Part shown: one piece after another, positions 27,667 to 37,600 of the stretch
Numbering within the stretch: the stretch's first letter is position 1
Layout: every line of letters starts with the position of its first letter
DNA from: a virus
DNA length: 57,116 nucleotides
Reading direction: 5' to 3' (one strand)
IMG/VR virus record: IMGVR_UViG_3300043446_002063
Span: 1-57,116 of that record
Made by a program: the position numbers and the translations under genes
The notes under the pieces: model-generated
What the model was told of the DNA's origin: nothing
Seen by the model: only the letters and a program-made list of their open reading frames with translations
The model's database searches: none

Positions 27667-30207
27667 TTAAGCCCCGTTCCAAAGTCGGATTAAACGATCT
27701 GTGCCATTAACTTTGACTCTGATAAACTCACCACTCGCGGTGACTGGAACTGTAACTGTAACAAAATTAGTGGCATCTACACATTTTGCCAATGAACATA
27801 TAGTTCCAAGGCATGAAGAGAGATTACAAGTGTCGTCTATAGCTAGTTTAGATATAACTCCAATTTTTCCATTAATAGAAGCTACCCCTGTACTTTGTAC
27901 TCCTTGCAAACCCGCACTTAAAGCATTTAAACAACTTGAAAGGTTGCAAGTGTCGTCTATAGCTAGTTTGGATATAACTCCTTGTTTACTATTAATAGAA
28001 ATAACTGCCGGATTAGACCCACCACCGAAAAAACGATCTGCAATATCTATCCCACCACTCAATATACGACCCGTTGTACCAAAGGGAATGATAATGTCTT
28101 TATTACACATTAAGATAGTTCCGCTGGAACATACACATTTATTGATGTAAAGAGTGTCTAAGGTTACATTAGTTACTATTGTGCAGACACTGCTGGCTAA
28201 CGGTGTTATAGAACATGCTGTAGCATTTATTATAGGAGAAGTAATGCTAGAGGTTGCTACAAGATTTAATGCTCCTATGCTAGATGTGGCACTTATTACT
28301 GGTGTAATTACACAAGTTCTGCCCTCTATTACGTTGCCACTAGATGTATTAGTAGCACAAATACCATCTGAGGATTTTATACATACAGTTTGAACACAAC
28401 TAGAAGCACATACTATCGGTGCGGTTGAGCAGGTTCTACCTTCAGTAATATTGCCACTGATTAAACTTGTAGCACATATATTGCCGGAAGAATTAAGGTA
28501 TCCAGTTTGTACACAAGAAGTGCCACAGATTATCGGTGAGCTAGTACAAATAGTGCCAACTGCTATTTGATATTTAGAACATGGTGTATCTGTACAAGTC
28601 GTACCACATATTGTCGGGGCAAATACATTTAAAGTTCCACAAATTAAAGGTGATCTTACTATTGTAGTAGCACATACTGTTGGTGTATTAACTATATTAG
28701 CGGCATTGACAGAATCTGTTGCACATACTATTCTACCACAAAGAAAATCTGTTTGTAAATTGCATCTAGAACTTAAATTATTAACATAGGTGTAATTAGA
28801 AGCTGTAGCATTTATGTTGCAACCTAAAACAAATGTATTGTCTCCAGAGACAGTGTTGCTACTGCCACCTAAAACAGAAGAACGGTTACCAGAAACATTA
28901 TTACAGCAACCTCCGACTATAGATGAATTAGAGCCAGTTGCTACGTTTAAGGTGCCGGATCCGATAAAAGAACCAACATCTGCACAGTTTTGAACTCCAG
29001 ACCCCACAACAGCACATGCCCCGGCTACATTACCAGATCCACTGCCCACTAATCCAAAAGACCCGGCAACACAGTTTGAAGAACCATTTAAAATGGTTCC
29101 GTTGATCCCAGAAGAGGTGATGATGTTTTGATTTCCGCCTAAAATAGCAGAATAATCAGCATTAGTTTTATTACTGTTGCCCGCTCCTATAATAGATCTA
29201 AATCCATTTACTACACAGTTGTTTGCACCCCCGGCTATAACAGAAGAGTTGCTGTCTACACAGTTTCCAGAACCAGAAACAATGGCACTGTAATCTTTCA
29301 AAGCCTGATTAGCTAAACCAGTTACTACAGCACTGTATTGAGCACATGTTATGTTTCCAAATCCTCCACCAATAACAGAAGCAGTGCCCCAATTGGTATT
29401 AGATTGGCCGGCCACAATTCCACTACATTCTCCGTTTACTACATTTTGTTTACCCGCTAATACACCAGAATAAGAAGAAGCAACTACTCCACTGCACCCA
29501 GCTACTATGGTGGAATAGGCTGCACTGTCACAAAGTTTATTATAAGCGCCTCCGGCTATGATATTATAACAACCACTAGCTGTGTTGTTTCGACCAGCTG
29601 CTATGCTGGTGTATTTTGTACTGCTTGAAGAAGTTTGATTGTTTAATCCACCTAAGATGGATGAATAGCAACCTCTAGTGTAGTTACAAACTCCGCCCAC
29701 CACGACAGACCCACCGCCGTTTACACAGTTATAAGCTCCACCACCAATGAATGATAAATTAGAAATGGCAACACCACCAGCTACTCCAATTTGGTTACAT
29801 TTACCCCCAACAACTACACTATTATCGTTGCCTACAACGTTACACAACCCACCCAATACGCTGGATTGACTTCCCCACACTATATTACCAATACCGCCGT
29901 TGATGTTAGAATAATAAGCACTTTGAGTGGTGTTATCATCATCAAACGGAGTGTTGGGTGGAATAATGTTGTAGTGGGGTTTAGTTGTAGCTACAAAACA
30001 AGGTTGAAGCAAGAGGTCATCCCAACCCACACAAGACAAATTAGTTCCAAAAGTATATGGACTATTAGCTAATACGTAATTTAAAATTACGCAAGCAGAT
30101 ACACCTTGAGTAGTAGGAGAAGAAGCTAAACAGGAAGCTGCTACAAATAACTCATTTCCTGATAGGGCGCGTGACCTGGTTAAATCTGTAATTCTTACGT
30201 CTGCCAT
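27667..30207 (-). CDS. Cysteine-rich tail fibre with YadA-head-like repeats
   Basis: 846 residues, ATG at 30207. After a 100-residue N-terminal region, about residues 105-490 are tandem GG..N units (SVLGGLCNVVG, SIIGAGNSN, SVIAGGANNC) of the trimeric-autotransporter head type. About 490-690 are a second array of short units built on IC or VC pairs (PIVCASSCVQT, PIICGTSCVQT), so cysteine is far above normal for a cytoplasmically made protein. Near the C-terminus two 40-residue copies contain GVISKLAIDDTCNLSSCL. It ends GEFIRVKVNGTDRLIRLWN, matching the end of the giant fibre. Probably a trimeric beta-roll fibre; the cysteines may staple turns or bind metal. The gene lies 27 bases upstream of the giant fibre. 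Confidence 0.7.
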   Translation of the reverse strand: MADVRITDLTRSRALSGNELFVAASCLASSPTTQGVSACVILNYVLANSPYTFGTNLSCVGWDDLLLQPCFVATTKPHYNIIPPNTPFDDDNTTQSAYYSNINGGIGNIVWGSQSSVLGGLCNVVGNDNSVVVGGKCNQIGVAGGVAISNLSFIGGGAYNCVNGGGSVVVGGVCNYTRGCYSSILGGLNNQTSSSSTKYTSIAAGRNNTASGCYNIIAGGAYNKLCDSAAYSTIVAGCSGVVASSYSGVLAGKQNVVNGECSGIVAGQSNTNWGTASVIGGGFGNITCAQYSAVVTGLANQALKDYSAIVSGSGNCVDSNSSVIAGGANNCVVNGFRSIIGAGNSNKTNADYSAILGGNQNIITSSGINGTILNGSSNCVAGSFGLVGSGSGNVAGACAVVGSGVQNCADVGSFIGSGTLNVATGSNSSIVGGCCNNVSGNRSSVLGGSSNTVSGDNTFVLGCNINATASNYTYVNNLSSRCNLQTDFLCGRIVCATDSVNAANIVNTPTVCATTIVRSPLICGTLNVFAPTICGTTCTDTPCSKYQIAVGTICTSSPIICGTSCVQTGYLNSSGNICATSLISGNITEGRTCSTAPIVCASSCVQTVCIKSSDGICATNTSSGNVIEGRTCVITPVISATSSIGALNLVATSSITSPIINATACSITPLASSVCTIVTNVTLDTLYINKCVCSSGTILMCNKDIIIPFGTTGRILSGGIDIADRFFGGGSNPAVISINSKQGVISKLAIDDTCNLSSCLNALSAGLQGVQSTGVASINGKIGVISKLAIDDTCNLSSCLGTICSLAKCVDATNFVTVTVPVTASGEFIRVKVNGTDRLIRLWNGA
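27820..28001 (-). repeat. Near-identical direct repeat, 120-bp period
   Basis: Copies starting at 27820 and 27940 share 43 of 46 bases over their first stretch and encode GVISKLAIDDTCNLSSCL twice. The low divergence suggests recent duplication or ongoing gene conversion. Confidence 0.7.
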
Positions 30208-30214
30208 TTGGTAA

Positions 30215-30222
30215 TATTTATC
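30215..30222 (-). promoter_or_regulatory. T4-late-like promoter element
   Basis: Minus-strand GATAAATA, seven bases before the ATG at 30207. At T4 geometry this gives almost no untranslated leader. Confidence 0.5.
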
Positions 30223-30232
30223 CTAAAAACAA

Positions 30233-31141
30233 TTACTCTATAGCCAAATACGTAATTTCTTCGTAGTTTTCTAGGTTGAGAGAATCGTATACAGAAATTT
30301 CTGGAAAAACTCGTATAAACCTTAAACGATATGCCGGATCTTGTTTGTTGAGAAAAGAAGATACAGTTAACACTCTATAAGGCTGAACTATATTTGGATC
30401 ATAAGCCCCTTCTTCTAATCGATTTTCGTCTATAGCTAAATAAGGAAGATAAGAATTAATTTCTTCTACTTTATATTTATCATAATACACAGAATGACTT
30501 TCTGCCAAATTAATGCTTATTAAACCAAATTCTTTTGTTTCATTTTTAAGTAAAAAGGAAATATTATATCTTCCAGTGTCTGAGTTGCGAGTAATTTTGG
30601 GTGATTCTATGTAAGCATTAAACGGAGACCAATTGCGAGCAGAGCTAAAAGCTAAAGAAATACGGTGAAATAAAACTGTTTGCAAAGAACCAGTTTTGCA
30701 ATCAAAGAGATTAACTATTAATACAAAACTAAATCTATCTGAAAAGTTTTTATTTTCATCTAAGGATAAAATATAAGCATAATATACCTTTTTAGAATTT
30801 GCATCATACCAATAATCGGTAGATGTCCCGTAAACCAAAGATCCAGTTTGTTTATAATAAATGGGTGTATATAAATTAGTAGTATTAAATGGTTTATAAG
30901 AATTATCTTCTAAAGATACCTTTTCAAAAATATAACCAGACTGGGTTTCTATAAAAATACAATCCTCAAACGTATCAAATCTTCGAATTTGATTAGAAGT
31001 TAGTTCATTATAAAAGGTAGGATAAACAGACGCATATTTTAAGTAAATTCCAGATAAACTAACACTGGCTGGTTGTTTAGTACCATCTAAAGTTCTTAAC
31101 CACAGCTCTCCAGTTGTTAAATTTTGATTATAAGTGTTCAT
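30233..31141 (-). CDS. Uncharacterised tail/fibre structural protein
   Basis: 302 residues, unrecognised. It looks all-beta, with repeated long strands (DTFEDCIFIETQSGYIFEKV, YYAYILSLDENKNF, GRYNISFLLKNETKEFGLIS), which could form a small propeller or jelly-roll. The ATG shares its A with the upstream stop (TAATG), so translation is coupled to the PKD-like 214-residue protein. The two small genes sit between three very large fibre genes and may be adaptors or chaperone-like fibre parts. No enzymatic motif, signal peptide or membrane segment was found. Confidence 0.55.
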   Translation of the reverse strand: MNTYNQNLTTGELWLRTLDGTKQPASVSLSGIYLKYASVYPTFYNELTSNQIRRFDTFEDCIFIETQSGYIFEKVSLEDNSYKPFNTTNLYTPIYYKQTGSLVYGTSTDYWYDANSKKVYYAYILSLDENKNFSDRFSFVLIVNLFDCKTGSLQTVLFHRISLAFSSARNWSPFNAYIESPKITRNSDTGRYNISFLLKNETKEFGLISINLAESHSVYYDKYKVEEINSYLPYLAIDENRLEEGAYDPNIVQPYRVLTVSSFLNKQDPAYRLRFIRVFPEISVYDSLNLENYEEITYLAIE

Positions 31142-31785
31142 TATTCTGGGTTAATATTTAAAAACGGTGGTAATATTTTATAGGGTCTAAATGTTGGTAC
31201 GTTTTGAGTAAAAACACTCGGAATTGTTGGTTTAGTTTTTTTCCATTTTACCAAAACTGGCAATAAGCAATCTGGATCAGAGCTTTCAAAATTGTATAAA
31301 ATAGAATTATCTAAACCAAACATTCGAGTAGATGCTAGCTGTAAATCTGAAAAATAATTATTAACAGTTTCAGAATCTAAAGAAGGAGCAGAAAGGTTTA
31401 AATTAATTTTATAAGTTATATAATTTAAATTTTGTAAATTTTTAGACTGAACCCAAAATACTTTGACAGTAATGTTGAAAGTTTTTGATAATTCTTCTTG
31501 TAGGTAAAATTTTTTAGTTACTGGATAATTTCTAGGATCACCTATTTGTTGAGAAATGGCTAGGTTTCTGTCTGTTTGGGCAAATACTGGTCTTAATTTT
31601 TGAATTAAAGGTTCAGAACCGTCATCGAAATTATATTCTATGCGATATACCCGTGAATTAACTGGTATAGAGTATCGTGTATTGATAGTTAATTCATAAG
31701 GAGCTAATTTATTAGATATATTAACATCATAAGCACTTTGACTGGGATTAAGAGTCAAGGTGCCGGAGAATCGTGAAGAATTCAT
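31141..31785 (-). CDS. PKD/Ig-like domain structural protein
   Basis: 214 residues. VYRIEYNFDDGSEPLIQKL resembles the WxFGDG strand-turn motif of PKD domains and the VYWQFGDGTTS segment at the start of the 40501-43869 protein. The rest is beta-rich with LQEELSKTFNITVKVFWV and a proline-rich tail (FRPYKILPPFLNIN). It is followed by the TAATG-coupled 302-residue gene and preceded by the RCC1-type fibre. PKD-like domains act as spacers or protein-binding modules on virions, so a connector in the tail fibre assembly is plausible. Assignment rests on one motif. Confidence 0.5.
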   Translation of the reverse strand: MNSSRFSGTLTLNPSQSAYDVNISNKLAPYELTINTRYSIPVNSRVYRIEYNFDDGSEPLIQKLRPVFAQTDRNLAISQQIGDPRNYPVTKKFYLQEELSKTFNITVKVFWVQSKNLQNLNYITYKINLNLSAPSLDSETVNNYFSDLQLASTRMFGLDNSILYNFESSDPDCLLPVLVKWKKTKPTIPSVFTQNVPTFRPYKILPPFLNINPE

Positions 31786-31792
31786 AAAAAAA

Positions 31793-34594
31793 TTAAGCTA
31801 AATAAGTAGAAAAGTCTGTGGGTGGGTATACAAAATCTGTAGAACCTCCTGAAAATGCACTATTGGTTTCTAAGCAATATAAAAATACTCGAGAATAAAT
31901 GTCTTGTATTAAAATACCATTAATAATTGAACCAGTTGCATCTGCACAAAATTCTGCTCTAACTACATTTGCTATAGGAACTGTTCTAAAAGAGCTTGGT
32001 CTTATAAAGTTTACAAAATCAGAATATTGAACTGGGTTTTTATATCCTGCTAAATGTAAATATCCATTAGAAGTTATAACTCCCAATAAATGTAAACCAG
32101 TACTATTATTAACAACCCGCGAAGGAACAATTTTAGTGGGTACTCCTAATTGATCTGCACCAGATCCAAAAGAAGTAATTTTAGTAGGTACCTTAATTAC
32201 ATTGTTAGGTGCTCCTAAAACTCCAGCTACTGCATAGTCACCGGTAAGTTGTCCTGCATTGTTACTTCCCCAGCCGTAAAACCCGTCTGTTGTTATAGCT
32301 GCAAATGTAGCACATGATATGGTATTATTCACTTCTCCACCACCACCACTTACTTTAAATTCTAAAACATTATTTAAATTTGGGATGGTTACAAAAGAAT
32401 TATATACAGAATCTTTGTCTAAAGCTGGTTGATTAACTGAGACGTTTTGAGCAGAAAGACTTCCCAAAGCCCAATGTGGCCCGTTGAGGCCTGCAACTCT
32501 TATTTGTTTAGCAGATGTTAAAAGGAAGGTAGATTGCCAGTGATAATGATTACCGTTTACTATGTCTATAATATCTGTTAAGGGAGCGTTACCACTATTT
32601 GGGTCTCCGTTTAAACATTGAACAAATCCTCTAATTTCTTTTCTCCAATCTGTGTCTTGAGCATTTACCCCTACTCCTAATTGATAATATCTATTAAGCC
32701 CAGAAGCATAAACTGTTCCATTATCTTTTAAAATATGACAACTGCCTTTCCAAAATGGTAAAGTATTAGAAGAAGCATTATAAGATGTGTATATAGTTCT
32801 GGTTGGATCTGCTTCAAATGAAAAATATATTTTCTTTACCCCAGACATGAATGGTCCAGACACTCCTTGGGGTGTTACTGGAGTAGTGACTACTTGACCG
32901 TAAAGTGCACCGGAATAATCCGGTGCTCCAAACATATTGCGATAATTAAATCCCCACACAAACGCTCGGCCATTATTGGTTATAGCTCCAAAGGCCGCTT
33001 CTACTCTTTTTAAATTTTCATTATAAGAACTTGCCACTACAATTTTTTCTATAAAAAGATTGTCGGGTATAGGTACTTTATAAAATTGAAATAATCGACT
33101 ATAATGAACCGGAAGCCCGGTTTTAGGGTCTGGGTAAGTTTGGTTTACCCCTAACATACCAGCTGTATTATAACCCATCGCCCACAGGGTTCCATCCGTT
33201 AATAATGCCACTGTAACATGAGCGGTGTGAACAATTTCTTTAATCTTAATATTGTTTTGTAAATTTTTTAATAAATAATTTCCATTAAAGGGCAGACTGA
33301 TGGGTGGCCATACCCGAGTTCTATTAGTTCCAGGGGCAAGGTGAGAATTAGCTCCCCAAGCCAATACCCTGTTATCTGATGTAGTTACTACACCAGTTTG
33401 AAGATTGCCTAAGTGAGTAGCTAAATTTGTAATTGTGGGTCTAGAATTAAAGGAGGTTTCTAGAATTGTCCCGTCTTTAAAGGTAATATTTTGAGCCGAA
33501 ACCACCCCTGTAAAAGAAACATTTCCTCCTACTAATTGAGTCTGAGAAGACGGTAAATTTGTTTTTAATAAACCAAATGTTTCTAATTGACCAGTTGATT
33601 CATTGATCCGAACTGTGGAATTATCTACTTTAACAGCCAGGTTGGGTAAGGAAGATGTGGTGCCAGCAGAACATATTAAACCACTATTGCTTGCTATAGT
33701 GTAACCAGAGACAATTTTGCCGTCTTTTATTAAAACTGAAGAACCGTCTACATTAGCACTGACTGAATTGGTGGTAGAGCCTAGTGTTAATCCACTATTT
33801 AAGCCGTTAAAACAATAATTTCCAGCTATTTGACCAGAATTGTTTAGTTTTATCGTACAATTGTCTACATAAGCGTTAACTGTATTGTTGAATGTATTAG
33901 AAGAGAGTCCTGCTCCAAAAGCATATGTTGAAGCCAAAGATAAAGCTCCTTGTTCATTATACACAATAGTAGAATTGTCTACTTTAGCAGATACTGTGTA
34001 TGTGGAAGTACTTCCGACGGAACATTTTAAAACTGCCTGTAAACCACGATCAAATTCATAGTAATTAACATTGCCGTATACACTAACTTGTATGCCACTA
34101 GTATTGCTCAGAGCTGCTAAAGAGCATAAAGAATCATAAAAAGTCTTATAAGCCACAGATATACGTTGGCTGTTGTCTAAAACTAATGTATTATTGTCTA
34201 TATTTAAGTTTACTGTATTAAATTGTGATCCTACTGATTCTGTTAAGCCTGTTCCAAAACAATATGTAGGGGGCAATACTAAAGCTCCTGCTGAAGTTTG
34301 AACAAAATTACTATTAATAGATCCAGTTACTAATAAATCTCCTACAATACAAGCATTTCCGTATCCTTTGAGGGAGTGTTCTCCGCGGGTAACCAATCCG
34401 GTATCACTTCCATAAAAACAAGCTCCGTATGTATTTGCATTATTATGAGCACTAAGGGCTCCCTTCAAAATAAAATCACCCAAAAACGGAGACTCTGGGC
34501 TGGCTATTGGATCATGTCCAGCATCTGGATTAATACCACTTGTGTTGGTGTGGTGGTTATGACGGTGATATTTAGAATGAAAGCGATTGCTCAT
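31793..34594 (-). CDS. Tail fibre with His-rich N-terminus, shaft repeats and RCC1-like propeller
   Basis: 933 residues. The N-terminus is histidine-rich (FHSKYHRHNHHTN). About residues 100-350 hold five or six shaft units of about 45 residues with a (G)xGL...V(D/N)NST(I/V) core (VDNSTIVYNEQGAL, VDNCTIKLNNSGQI, VDNSTVRINESTG), typical of phage fibre shafts. About 430-915 hold RCC1-like blades (LLTDGTLWAMGYNTAGMLG, ITNNGRAFVWGFNYRNMFG, LKDNGTVYASGLNRYYQLG, ITTDGFYGWGSNNAGQL). A propeller at the fibre tip would offer a wide binding face, probably for host surface recognition (inference). An AATAAATA element at 34605-34612 overlaps the upstream stop codon. Confidence 0.75.
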   Translation of the reverse strand: MSNRFHSKYHRHNHHTNTSGINPDAGHDPIASPESPFLGDFILKGALSAHNNANTYGACFYGSDTGLVTRGEHSLKGYGNACIVGDLLVTGSINSNFVQTSAGALVLPPTYCFGTGLTESVGSQFNTVNLNIDNNTLVLDNSQRISVAYKTFYDSLCSLAALSNTSGIQVSVYGNVNYYEFDRGLQAVLKCSVGSTSTYTVSAKVDNSTIVYNEQGALSLASTYAFGAGLSSNTFNNTVNAYVDNCTIKLNNSGQIAGNYCFNGLNSGLTLGSTTNSVSANVDGSSVLIKDGKIVSGYTIASNSGLICSAGTTSSLPNLAVKVDNSTVRINESTGQLETFGLLKTNLPSSQTQLVGGNVSFTGVVSAQNITFKDGTILETSFNSRPTITNLATHLGNLQTGVVTTSDNRVLAWGANSHLAPGTNRTRVWPPISLPFNGNYLLKNLQNNIKIKEIVHTAHVTVALLTDGTLWAMGYNTAGMLGVNQTYPDPKTGLPVHYSRLFQFYKVPIPDNLFIEKIVVASSYNENLKRVEAAFGAITNNGRAFVWGFNYRNMFGAPDYSGALYGQVVTTPVTPQGVSGPFMSGVKKIYFSFEADPTRTIYTSYNASSNTLPFWKGSCHILKDNGTVYASGLNRYYQLGVGVNAQDTDWRKEIRGFVQCLNGDPNSGNAPLTDIIDIVNGNHYHWQSTFLLTSAKQIRVAGLNGPHWALGSLSAQNVSVNQPALDKDSVYNSFVTIPNLNNVLEFKVSGGGGEVNNTISCATFAAITTDGFYGWGSNNAGQLTGDYAVAGVLGAPNNVIKVPTKITSFGSGADQLGVPTKIVPSRVVNNSTGLHLLGVITSNGYLHLAGYKNPVQYSDFVNFIRPSSFRTVPIANVVRAEFCADATGSIINGILIQDIYSRVFLYCLETNSAFSGGSTDFVYPPTDFSTYLA

Positions 34595-34604
34595 ATTTTT
34601 TTAA

Positions 34605-34612
34605 TATTTATT
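34605..34612 (-). promoter_or_regulatory. T4-late-like promoter element overlapping a stop codon
   Basis: Minus-strand AATAAATA includes the TAA stop (34610-34608) of the upstream 1954-residue gene and lies ten bases before the ATG at 34594. Confidence 0.45.
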
Positions 34613-37600
34613 CCAGTTTATTTACTTTAATTCCGTTGCAGCATGGAGACACTGCTTCAGACCATTTTTTACCCGGGGCATAATTCAGTGGAAAGTTTGG
34701 ATCTAACTCTGTATATGTTATGGGGTTAATTCCACAAATTTTAACAGTTGGTATGTTTAAATTACCACTTGAGGTAGATTTCCAGGACCAACAAAACGGC
34801 TCCGGACATTCTACATAAGCACCAGAACCCTCAGTGCGTGTGTTGGCTGCTTCTTTAATAGTTAAAAAATCTGCTATTTTAGCTAAAGATTTATACATTT
34901 TAGAAAATTCACGATTTAAAACTTGGGGTATATGTAATTCGTTGACTGCTATTTTAATGTTGTCATTTTCTACATCTGGATGCAAAGTAGGTTGGTCTAA
35001 TTTAGATATAGGCACTAAACCAAAATATATAGTTTTGCTGTATGGATCTATAAATTTTTGAAATTGAGAATTTAAAATGTTTCTAAACATTTTAATGTTT
35101 TGATTCATTTTTAATAAACTAAGATTGTAACTCTTGTCATCTGCAAAATCGTCTCTTTTTAATAAAATTTGATCTAAAGACCAATAATTTGTTGGCAACC
35201 CCTCGCCTATTTTAAATAAGCTTGTAACATCTTGCATTTTAACTATAGATTTATTGGTAATTGCTAGAATATTTTTATTAAAATAGGATTTGATAGATTT
35301 AATAGTATAGTCTAATTTTAAGCTACCAATATAAAATCCAGTTAAAGTATATTTAAATATATAATCTTTAGTTTTTATATAGATAAAATTACCCCCTTCT
35401 TCAAAAATTATTTGCTCGATAATTTCTTCAGAATTATATTCACCATATATTATTGATAAAAATGTTTTTAATTCTGGAAGTGGTATAACAGAAACTGGAG
35501 CTAAAGAAGCTTTGTCTAAAACATAAAAATTTAATTCAGAAGTTAAAATATAAACTAAATCCTTTAAATGATCTGCGGAGTGAACTGCAAATGTCAATGG
35601 TCTTTCCGTTTCAAAGTTAGAATTGTAATAAGTGTGTATCCAGTTTAAATCTGAAGAAAATTCTTTGACACATCGGTTATTGTAATCTAAAACATAAACA
35701 CTATTATTGGCGTAACTTACTAATGTAGGAGAATTAAATTTATTTGGCTCTTTTAAAGAACCAAAAGATCCCACATTTAATGAAAAATTAAACAACAAAT
35801 TGTCATAATCTAAATCAACTCTTACAATTTTATTGCGAGGGGTGTCACATACATATAAAGTGTTTATGTTTTCGCCTGCACAAATAGAATTGGCTGATAT
35901 AAATTCATTTTTAAACTCAGCAGAATTGTCAAAAATTATTTCTCGAGGAATGTAATATTCATTGAGTAATATTTTTAAATTTCCATCATCTAATACAAAC
36001 AAATATTTTTCAAAAGAAGTTAAGTCTGTTATATTTGTAAAGAAAGAAATTCCCTCACTAACGGCTAATCCTTGTCCATTTGTAGTTGCTTCATACGGGT
36101 ATAGATGTTCTTGACCGGTAAAATGTTTGGTATACCAGGCTATGCCTCGGTCTTTATGATTTTTGTTTGCTCCTAACCATCCATCTACAGATGTTGGAAA
36201 TTTTGTGTTAATTGATTGGCTGTTGCCTTGTAGATAAGATAAACATTCATACAATCTAGTTATACTTGTGTTAAAAATGTCCGCCTCACCCCATTCATTG
36301 GGTTGTATGTTTATTTGATCTAAAGAATATGGCAGAACCAAAACATCTTCATTAAGAGTTCTAATGTCTTCTTGATAATATTGAGGCCACTCTTCTAAAA
36401 CTGTAACTGGTTCTGGAAAAGTTCCAGTTACTACCTGGCCATTACTATAAAAAATTTCATACCTTATAAAATAAACTCCCGGTGTAGTAAAGTTATAATA
36501 AACTGCTTCATTTTTGTAAGATACTACATATTTTCCAGAATTGTCAAAATAAGTTTTGTATAAAACAATTTGATTGTCTGGAGTTTCTCCGGCAGTGTCA
36601 TAAACAATATAAAAACTAGAATTTACTGTTGTAATATAATCTGATATATAAAGTTGTGGTGTTATAGCTGTTGTGTAAGCAAAGAATGTTTGTGGAGAAT
36701 ATCCAGTTACTGTGTTGTAAAAAGATAGACTATTCCAAAGGTTTCTTTCACCTGAATACTCAGAACTGGAATAATTTGAGAAAGTGTCTGGGGTAATGCC
36801 CATTTTGACTGACATTTCTGTGGGTGTAACATTTATTAAAGAAACTGAATTGGGGCTAACATATCCGGGTTCATAAGCGTCACCAATAGACAAAGTAATT
36901 AGCTTACTAATTCCAGAAACTGCCGGAACTTCTATAAATGTTTGCCAGAATTTAGAAGACAATTTGTAGGTGACGGTGCCGGTGTTGTCTATAGGTACAA
37001 CCGGAGAACCTGAAAGTGTCGTAGAAAATGATTGCTCAATTAAAATATCTCTATTATAATCTAAAGCTGCTGATAGAGTACAAAGAGAAAATGTTAAAGT
37101 TGGTAATCCAGAATATGGTACAATTGTAGGATTATTTTTAAAAACATCAGAGGATATTAAAGATGAAAATGTAGCAGCAGTTGTTTGAAGGACCTTAGTT
37201 ACTAAATTTCCATTTTCGGGTACTACATAATTAAGAGAATAGTTGGGATATATTATGTCGTTAAATCCTTGTAAATGAATTTGTAACCCGGAAACATTTT
37301 TAAAATCAGAATTTACTGGTATTTCTAATTCAAAAACTGAAGAACTTACAGATGATAAAAATGTTTTAGTAGAACCATAAAAAACATTATACAATGGAAA
37401 TATTTTATTTGCACTAATCCAGTAAGATTGGGTGTTAGATAAACGATTGTCATATGCAGAATTACCTTGACTTAAAGAAAAATTGTCTGCACTTAATATT
37501 TTTACTTTATTAGAATCAATATACCACGAGAACTTGGGAAATAAATTAAAATCTAGAGGATTATTAAATTCTGAAGCTGGGGGAGTATAGAATGTAACTG

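Noticed and set aside
27701-28150. 149-codon plus-strand frame
   Set aside because: Antisense to the repeat-rich fibre gene. Its repeats mirror those of the minus-strand protein, it has no promoter-like element, and the minus frame carries the shared fibre C-terminal motif.
17338-30207. Diversity-generating retroelement acting on the fibres
   Set aside because: No reverse transcriptase gene and no adenine-mutagenised template/variable repeat pair was seen in the window.
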